Made by a program: the position numbers and the translations under genes. A stretch of 9,043 nt of DNA from positions 1 through 9,043 of the forward strand of contig DATGWV010000151.1 in the NCBI GenBank assembly GCA_035299305.1. Reading direction: 5' to 3'. The stretch is from BJHL01 sp035299305 (GTDB lineage Bacteria; Planctomycetota; Phycisphaerae; Phycisphaerales; UBA1924). The notes below the pieces were generated by a model. It saw nothing but the letters and a program-made list of their open reading frames with translations. It was not told the origin of the DNA and ran no database searches. Below, one piece after another: positions 1 to 5,060 of the stretch (positions within the stretch are counted from its first letter, which is position 1; each line of letters opens with the position of its first letter).

Positions 1-2450
1 TGGGTGGTGGAGCCCTGGGTGTGACGGGAACGAGCACAGTCACGATCAACGCTTCTACGTTTGAATCAAACGCGGTGACCGTGCCGAGCGGAGTGACGAC
101 GCTTGGGGGCGGCGGTGCCATCTCAGTTCGTGACACAGCCAGCTTGACCGTCTCAGGCGGCAACTTCGTGAGCAATTCGTCAGAGCGTGGATCGGGAGGA
201 GCAATCCGCGTCGGCGCTAGTTCCGGCATGTCGCCGAATCTGACGCTGCAAGGCGCCACTTTCACCACGAACACGGCAAACGGAAGTGGTGGCGGTGCGG
301 TTGCATTCGGTGGGACCGGATCGTGCAGCATCACGCTGTGTGCCTTCGATGGCAATCGCGCCTTGGGCAGCTCAGGCGGAGCCTTCGCGACACTGAGCAC
401 CGCATCGGCAAGCAATGGCGGCGTGCAGATTGACGAATGTACCTTTCGCAACAACCTCGCAGGCGTCGCTGGCGCAGTTCAGATCGGTTCGCTGGTCGTT
501 ATCACCGATTCGCTGTTTGAAGCCAACGAAGCAACTGGCGCAACGAGCGGCAGCTTTGTGCTGACCGGTGGCGCGGGCGCGATCCGTACCAACACTGCTC
601 CCAGCGGGACTCGCGTGGAACGCTCGATATTCCGCAACAATGTCGTCCGTTTCGCGGCGGGCGAAGGTGGCGGCGCGATTCGCGCCTCACGTGGCTTTCT
701 CGCGATCAATGCCTGCACCTTTGATGACAACCGTGTTGAAGTGAATCCAGCGAACAACGTCACGATCCACGGCGGCGCTGTTCATCTTGAGGGGCGTTCA
801 ACGAGCACGCTCCCGGTGTTCAGCGTGACACACTCGACGTTCCGCCGCAACACGACCCGTGATGCGGCCCTCGGTGTGGGCGGTAAAGGTGGCGCGATCT
901 TCACCACGCTGCGTCAACAACTGACCATCACGGGCAACACATTCATCGACAACACGTCACAGGATGGCGGGCACGTGCTCGTCGAGACGACATTCGCCGG
1001 TCAGGTCAACTTCAGTGACAACTCGTTCACAGGCGGCGGGGCGATTCCCACCGCCGCGCCGTTTGCGAATCCGGGCCAAGGCGGAGACGGTGGGGCAGCG
1101 AGCATCGTGACAGGGTTTACGTCGACCGCGCCCATGATTATCGACAACACCACAGTGACCAACGTGGCCGCGAAGAACACGGGTGGCTTCTCGATTACTT
1201 CCCCGACGCAGCCAATCGTGATCGAGGACTCGACCTTTACCAACGTTCAAGCAAATGCGATCTCCAGTAGTAACGGCGGCGACAACGCTGCACTCAGCAT
1301 CAACAGCGTCGGCACGACTATTCGACGTACGACATTCACCGGCTTGCGATCCAAGCTCAACGGCGTGCGAATCAGCGGCCCGGTCGATGCAACAGCGGTG
1401 ATTGAAGACGTACGTTTCGATGACTGTGACGCGATTCCATTCGGAAGTAGCTTTGGGGATGCGGGGGGCCTGCGCGTGGGCGTGTCAAGCGTCACCATCG
1501 AGCGAGCCGAGTTCATCGATTGCGACGCGCGCGTCGGTGGCGGCCTGTATGTAGAGGGCAGCGGGCCGCTGGTGCTGCGCGACGCGACCTTCCGCGACTG
1601 CAGCGCTGTCGGCAACAACGGCGGCGGAGCTCGCATCGCGCGAAACGGAAGCGTCACTATCGACCGTACAAAGTTCGTGAACAACACAGCTGCTCGTGGC
1701 GCGGGCTTGTGGTGTGACGGCGCTATCGCCACGATCAGCAACTCGCTCTTTGCTGGCAATGCCAGCACAAACAATGACGGAGCTGTCGCGCTGGACGGCA
1801 ATGGCTCGCATCGATTCATCAACAACACCGTGGCGAACAATACTGGCAACGCGTTGTACATCGCGACCGCGCAGACCGACGAACTGATCAACAACGTGGT
1901 ATGGGGAAACACAGGGCCCGCGATCATTGAGATCAACAGCGGCGGCGGTAACGCACCGCAAGTGCCCGCGTCGTACAACGTCGTTCAAGGCGGATACGCC
2001 GGCGCGACCAATCTCTCATTCGATCCGTTGTTCGTGGATGCCGCGAACGGCGACTTCACTTTGGCGAGCGGCTCACCCGCCATCGACGCTGGCGACAACA
2101 CACCGTGGGGAACCGCCCTCGTGCTCGATGTGTCGGGCGCGCCGCGCTTCATCGATGTCGCAAGTTCACCTGACACGGGCGTAGGCCCCGCTCCCATCGT
2201 TGACATGGGCGCGTTTGAGCGCGACGAGCCGACGATCATCTGCGACGACATCGACTTCAACAACAACGGCGTGTTTCCTGAGGATCAGGATGTGCTCGAC
2301 TTCTTCGTCGTGCTTGCCGGCGGGGCGCCAGCCACATGTGACTCGCTGCAGGGCTGCAACGACATCGACTTCAACAACAACCAGGTGTTCCCCGAAGATC
2401 AAGACGTGCTTGACTTCTTCAACGTGCTCGCGGGTGGTTCGTGTCCTTGA
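1..2450 (+). CDS. Secreted right-handed beta-helix protein with C-terminal dockerin-like repeats (5' truncated)
   Basis: This is the 3' part of a large exported protein. The reading frame is open to the left edge: the first whole codon is at 3 and reads GGALGVTGTS, already inside a beta-helix repeat, so the GTG at 21 is not a credible start. Numbered from that GTG, residues 1-600 are imperfect repeats rich in Gly, Asn, Thr and Ser, with recurring FxxN (FESN, FVSN, FTTN, FDGN, FRNN, FVNN, FAGN) and GGA(I/V/F) motifs. This is the pattern of a right-handed parallel beta-helix and of Chlamydia Pmp repeats. Residues about 605-735 (NNVVWGN, SPAIDAGD, VDMGAFE) resemble the choice-of-anchor Q region that follows such helices. 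Residues 741-808 are two Cys-bracketed EF-hand-like repeats. No transmembrane barrel or LPXTG is present. It is paralogous to the next gene, 78 bp downstream. The likely role is cell-surface or extracellular, in adhesion or carbohydrate binding; the substrate is unknown. Fold and export are confident, function is not. Confidence 0.9.
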   Translation, partial: GGGALGVTGTSTVTINASTFESNAVTVPSGVTTLGGGGAISVRDTASLTVSGGNFVSNSSERGSGGAIRVGASSGMSPNLTLQGATFTTNTANGSGGGAVAFGGTGSCSITLCAFDGNRALGSSGGAFATLSTASASNGGVQIDECTFRNNLAGVAGAVQIGSLVVITDSLFEANEATGATSGSFVLTGGAGAIRTNTAPSGTRVERSIFRNNVVRFAAGEGGGAIRASRGFLAINACTFDDNRVEVNPANNVTIHGGAVHLEGRSTSTLPVFSVTHSTFRRNTTRDAALGVGGKGGAIFTTLRQQLTITGNTFIDNTSQDGGHVLVETTFAGQVNFSDNSFTGGGAIPTAAPFANPGQGGDGGAASIVTGFTSTAPMIIDNTTVTNVAAKNTGGFSITSPTQPIVIEDSTFTNVQANAISSSNGGDNAALSINSVGTTIRRTTFTGLRSKLNGVRISGPVDATAVIEDVRFDDCDAIPFGSSFGDAGGLRVGVSSVTIERAEFIDCDARVGGGLYVEGSGPLVLRDATFRDCSAVGNNGGGARIARNGSVTIDRTKFVNNTAARGAGLWCDGAIATISNSLFAGNASTNNDGAVALDGNGSHRFINNTVANNTGNALYIATAQTDELINNVVWGNTGPAIIEINSGGGNAPQVPASYNVVQGGYAGATNLSFDPLFVDAANGDFTLASGSPAIDAGDNTPWGTALVLDVSGAPRFIDVASSPDTGVGPAPIVDMGAFERDEPTIICDDIDFNNNGVFPEDQDVLDFFVVLAGGAPATCDSLQGCNDIDFNNNQVFPEDQDVLDFFNVLAGGSCP
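2241..2447 (+). repeat. Two-copy Cys-bracketed EF-hand/dockerin-like module of the first beta-helix protein
   Basis: Copy 1 runs from the Cys codon at 2241 to the Cys codon at 2337, and copy 2 from 2355 to the end of the protein. Both read C-(D/N)-DIDFNNN-x-VFPEDQD-VLDFF-x-VLAGG, then a few residues to Cys. The D-x-N-x-N-G start resembles a calcium-binding EF-hand loop of the dockerin type. Position 12 is Gln rather than Asp/Glu, with Asp on both sides, so the loop is non-canonical or one residue longer. Copy 1 has an extended linker (APATC) and VV in place of NV; copy 2 has Gln in place of the loop Gly. Calcium binding is inferred. Confidence 0.88.
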
Positions 2451-2516
2451 TGCGAATGCCACGAGTTGTACACGTCCTCGCAAATAGTTGATCCATCACA
2501 TGTCGTTCACTGACTG

Positions 2517-2521
2517 AGGAG
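2517..2521 (+). promoter_or_regulatory. Ribosome binding site of the second beta-helix gene
   Basis: AGGAG lies 7 nt before the ATG at 2529 and fixes that start, together with the signal peptide that follows. The same AGGAGAATC stretch precedes the FGE-like gene on the other strand. A short TGAG/CTCA inverted repeat (2515-2518 with 2525-2528) flanks the site and could weakly hide it. The 78-bp gap after the first gene shows no convincing terminator, only a weak TGCGA/TCGCA pair at 2451-2455 and 2478-2482. Confidence 0.8.
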
Positions 2522-2528
2522 AATCTCA

Positions 2529-4430
2529 ATGACTCGTCATGCCTGTTCCATCATCCTGACACTCGTTGCGTGTGCCGGTGCGACCCATGCGGCTGTCATC
2601 AATGTGCCGGCCGACCAGCCCACGATTCAGGCTGCGATCACTGCTGCTGTCAATGGCGATGAGATCGTGGTTGCGCCTGGAACCTACAGCGAGCAACTTG
2701 ACTTCCTTGGTAAGCAAATCGTCGTCCGCTCGTCGGCCGGAGCATCGAGCACGATCATCAGTGGAGGTGGAACAGTCGCTCCGCTCGTGCAGTTCACAAC
2801 TGGAGAAACGGCGGCGACTCGACTCCAAGGCTTTACGCTTCGCGAGGCCACATCGGCAGTCAGCCAAGGTGGCGCGCTCCAAATTGCGACGGCGAGTCCC
2901 ACCATCGCCGACTGCATCATCACCACGAACACGTTGACTGGCTCCGGCACCGGGGCGGGCGCGAACATAGTCGACGCAACACCGACGTTTCTTCGCACCA
3001 TCTTCGCTGACAACACCAGCGACGGCGTTGGGGGCAGTGCGCTGTACATCGCGGGTGCTTCAAACGTCACCGTCACCGAGTGCACCTTCACGAACAACGA
3101 GGATGTGAACGCTGCAGGAAATCCGGGAGCCATCTCGGTCGCGACGAGCACGCTCACCGTGAACAACTCGATCTTCATCGGCAATGATGCCGGTGGCGGA
3201 GGACTTGGTGGAGCGATCAACGCCGATGCGAGCACGGTCATCATCACGGGCGGACGCTTTGAGAACAACGCTGCGACTGACGGCGGCTCAGGTGGTGCCA
3301 TCTACAGCTTCGACGGCGACTTGACGGTGACGAATGCAGTGTTCGTTGGCAATCAGGGTGGCGCGATCTTCAACGACGGGGGCACGGCGATCATCACCGC
3401 GAGCGTGTTCGAAGAGAACATAAACGAGGGGGGATCCGGTGGTGGCGTGAGCATCAGCGGTGGTTCCGGAGTCATCACCGGATCAACATTCATCCGCAAT
3501 CAAGCGATCGGCGGCGCAGGTGGGGGCGTCGGTGTTGACTCGTTCCTCACGCCAGCCGACATTACCATCACCGACTGCACGTTCATTGAGAATGAAACAC
3601 CCGGCGGCAGTGGTGCGGCCTTCTACGCCGAGGGATCACTGTTCGCGACCGTTCCGCCGATCTCAGGCGTGATTGATCGCTGCACGTTCATCGACAATGG
3701 GTTGCTCGATGATCCCAACAACGGCGGATCGGGTTCAACCGTCGAACTGCGGCGGCGTGTGGATCTGCTCTTCACCAGCAGCCTTCTCGCTGGCAATATC
3801 GGCGCAAGCGGTAGCGTGGCGCTGTCCAACACTGCTCGCGCGGAGTTCGTCAACTGCACGCTTGTTGACAATGTCCCCGATCCTTCCAGTCGCACGTTCT
3901 CACTTCCGGCAACGGCTGTGCTCCGCGTGCGCAACAGCATCGTGCGGGGTGATACATCGCAGAATCGCCGCATGTTCCCAGCTTCGCTGCCGGCGGCGGC
4001 GTTGACCGTCGAGCATTCAAACGTCTCGGGTGGCTATGCCGGCGTGGGCAATATCAACCTTGACCCGGGCTTTGTCGACACGGTCAGCGGTGACTATCGC
4101 CTCACCGCGAGTTCGCCGAGTGTTGACGCAGGTGATAACGCGTTCGTGCCGACATCTTCAGTGCTTGACCTGGACGGTACAGCACGCATCGCCGGTCCCG
4201 CCGTCGACATGGGCGCGTACGAACAAGGCGGGGCATCCGCTTGCGATGACATCGACTTCAACAACAACGGCGTCTTCCCGGAAGATCAGGATGTCGTCGA
4301 CTTCTTCAACGTCCTTGCCGGCGCCGAGTGCCCTAGTTGCAACGACATCGACTTCAACAACAACGCCGTGTTCCCCGAGGACCAAGATGTCGTGGACTTC
4401 TTCAACGTGCTGGCAGGCGGAGACTGCTAA
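2529..4430 (+). CDS. Secreted Pmp-like right-handed beta-helix protein with dockerin-like C-terminus
   Basis: This complete 633-residue exported protein starts at an ATG with AGGAG 7 nt upstream. Residues 1-21 form a signal peptide (ACSIILTLVACAGATHA, probable signal peptidase I cut before AVINVPADQP). LVAC at 12-15 also fits a lipobox, so a lipoprotein form cannot be excluded. Residues 22-80 are the standard N-cap of beta-helix proteins (INVPADQPTIQAAI, then VVAPGTY). Residues about 80-440 are helix coils with GGA(L/I) or GGGV motifs and FxxN motifs (FADN, FTNN, FIGN, FENN, FVGN, FEEN, FIRN, FIEN, FIDN), as in Chlamydia Pmp repeats. Residues about 440-567 resemble the choice-of-anchor Q region (SPSVDAGDN, VDMGAYE). 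Residues 572-633 are two Cys-bracketed EF-hand-like repeats. It is a paralogue of the gene before it and possibly in the same transcript. A surface or matrix role is likely; no pectinase or lyase catalytic motif was recognised. Confidence 0.93.
   Translation: MTRHACSIILTLVACAGATHAAVINVPADQPTIQAAITAAVNGDEIVVAPGTYSEQLDFLGKQIVVRSSAGASSTIISGGGTVAPLVQFTTGETAATRLQGFTLREATSAVSQGGALQIATASPTIADCIITTNTLTGSGTGAGANIVDATPTFLRTIFADNTSDGVGGSALYIAGASNVTVTECTFTNNEDVNAAGNPGAISVATSTLTVNNSIFIGNDAGGGGLGGAINADASTVIITGGRFENNAATDGGSGGAIYSFDGDLTVTNAVFVGNQGGAIFNDGGTAIITASVFEENINEGGSGGGVSISGGSGVITGSTFIRNQAIGGAGGGVGVDSFLTPADITITDCTFIENETPGGSGAAFYAEGSLFATVPPISGVIDRCTFIDNGLLDDPNNGGSGSTVELRRRVDLLFTSSLLAGNIGASGSVALSNTARAEFVNCTLVDNVPDPSSRTFSLPATAVLRVRNSIVRGDTSQNRRMFPASLPAAALTVEHSNVSGGYAGVGNINLDPGFVDTVSGDYRLTASSPSVDAGDNAFVPTSSVLDLDGTARIAGPAVDMGAYEQGGASACDDIDFNNNGVFPEDQDVVDFFNVLAGAECPSCNDIDFNNNAVFPEDQDVVDFFNVLAGGDC
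4242..4427 (+). repeat. Two-copy Cys-bracketed EF-hand/dockerin-like module of the second beta-helix protein
   Basis: Copy 1 runs from the Cys codon at 4242 to that at 4329, and copy 2 from 4338 to the last codon at 4425. Copy 1 ends LAGAEC and copy 2 ends LAGGDC. The core DIDFNNN(G/A)VFPEDQD-VVDFFNV is shared with the neighbouring genes. The protein ends directly on the final Cys, whereas the other two proteins end CP. A 26-nt exact DNA match to copy 1 of the first gene begins at the GACATCGACTTC stretch. Confidence 0.9.
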
Positions 4431-4450
4431 GTCACTCGTCTGAGTCGTCT

Positions 4451-4502
4451 GCAACTGTGACCAATCCCCACACCCAATCGATCAGTGAGGTCACGTAGTT
4501 GC
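4451..4502. terminator. Large stem-loop between two convergent gene ends (possible bidirectional terminator)
   Basis: GCAACTGTGACC (4451-4462) pairs with GGTCAC (4489-4494) plus AGTTGC (4497-4502), with only a 2-nt bulge (GT) on the right arm and a 26-nt loop. It starts 20 nt after the stop of the second beta-helix gene and ends 13 nt before the stop of the possible minus-strand small gene, so it fits between two convergent 3' ends. Neither side has a U-tract, so it is not a textbook intrinsic terminator. It could instead protect transcript 3' ends or act with Rho. Confidence 0.45.
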
Positions 4503-4515
4503 CCGCGCTTCATCA

Positions 4516-4821
4516 TTACCAAACTTCGGTGCGTATCTGGCGCGGCATGGTCACTGCCCGGTGATCTGTCGCGTATGCGATGATCATGCTGTGCAGTCCA
4601 TCTCTCTGTGGTTGTAACGCAGCAGCGGTGCGGAAGCGGCTGACATCACGGCTCTCTTCAAGGCCCAGTGGTGAACTACCCGCATGCTGCGGCGAGCCGT
4701 CACGGGCATGCACGAGCTGCAACGCGACAGCGGCGAGCACGGCGATCGCGGTGGTCGGGACGCGGGGTGTCGGCTGCTTCGGGCACGTGACCGCGTCACG
4801 GGGTATATGGGCCTCCATCAT
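4516..4821 (-). CDS. Possible small single-pass membrane or secreted protein (hypothetical)
   Basis: This 101-codon frame begins ATG ATG GAG at 4821. I do not recognise the protein. Residues 1-20 are polar with some basic residues, and residues about 23-38 are hydrophobic (TTAIAVLAAVALQLV), followed by a Ser/Pro/His-rich and then mixed charged tail. This is the layout of a signal anchor or signal peptide. Support for coding: third codon positions in the first half are strongly G/C, as in the neighbouring real genes; the hydrophobic segment is continuous; and the frame ends just before a stem-loop shared with a convergent gene. Against it: only a weak ribosome binding site (a purine-rich GAGAG shortly before the first ATG), less biased codons in the second half, and no known family. 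It lies downstream of, and separated by a terminator from, the FGE-like gene on the same strand. Confidence 0.4.
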   Translation of the reverse strand: MMEAHIPRDAVTCPKQPTPRVPTTAIAVLAAVALQLVHARDGSPQHAGSSPLGLEESRDVSRFRTAAALQPQRDGLHSMIIAYATDHRAVTMPRQIRTEVW

Positions 4822-4962
4822 CTAACTCTCTGCGCGTCCGGGGTGGATAGTGCATGGAAGATGCGAAGAGTCACGCCTGTGCACGGACGCTTTCGCATGT
4901 CTGGTGATTGGAGATCCTCCAGCGTGCAGGGCTGTATTCCAGCACGTCACGATGAAGAAGCT
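4822..4962. other. Intergenic stretch with a 7-bp inverted repeat
   Basis: This gap lies between the FGE-like gene's terminator and the start of the possible small gene. It contains ATGCGAA (4861-4867) and TTCGCAT (4892-4898), an exact 7-bp inverted repeat with a 24-nt spacer that itself holds the palindrome GTGCAC. I see no clear sigma-70 promoter on either strand. If the small gene is real, its promoter should lie here. Confidence 0.35.
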
Positions 4963-5005
4963 CGAAACAAAGAACCGCCCCACGCGTGGTAAGCGTGCGG
5001 GGCGG
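4963..5005 (-). terminator. Rho-independent terminator of the FGE-like gene
   Basis: On the minus strand, CCGCCCC then GCACGC (5005-4993) pairs with GCGTGGGGCGG (4985-4975), an 11-bp G/C-rich stem with one 2-nt bulge and a 7-nt loop. The stem is followed at once by TTCTTTGTTT. It begins 55 nt after the stop codon at 5061. The hairpin plus T-rich tail in this orientation is a conventional intrinsic terminator. The plus-strand flank is A-rich, so it should work mainly in the minus direction. Confidence 0.8.
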
Positions 5006-5060
5006 CAACAAGAAGAGTCACTGTGTTCGTACTGCTAGCCGAAGTCGCCTGTTGACAAGA

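Noticed and set aside
21..23. GTG at 21 as the start of the first beta-helix gene
   Set aside because: The codons before it read GGALGV in the same repeat pattern, there is no signal peptide after it and no stop before it, so the gene continues to the left.
1247..1978. A 243-codon minus-strand frame inside the first beta-helix gene
   Set aside because: It lies wholly opposite a clearly coding frame with repeat structure and motifs. Its own product is low-complexity and matches no fold, the usual antisense by-product of G/C-rich codon bias.
2684..3301. A 205-codon minus-strand frame inside the second beta-helix gene
   Set aside because: Fully antisense to a well-supported gene, Ala/Pro/Val-rich with no domain or ribosome binding site.
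1..4430. Repetitive GGxGG/NNT-rich DNA considered as CRISPR or satellite repeat
   Set aside because: The repetition is at protein level with variable spacing and codons inside one open frame; there are no identical repeats with unique spacers.
4580..4992. Plus-strand frames in the intergenic region (81 and 102 codons)
   Set aside because: They have irregular composition (many Cys, Arg, His), no hydrophobic or domain pattern and no ribosome binding site, and one runs into the terminator hairpin. The minus-strand frame there is more gene-like.
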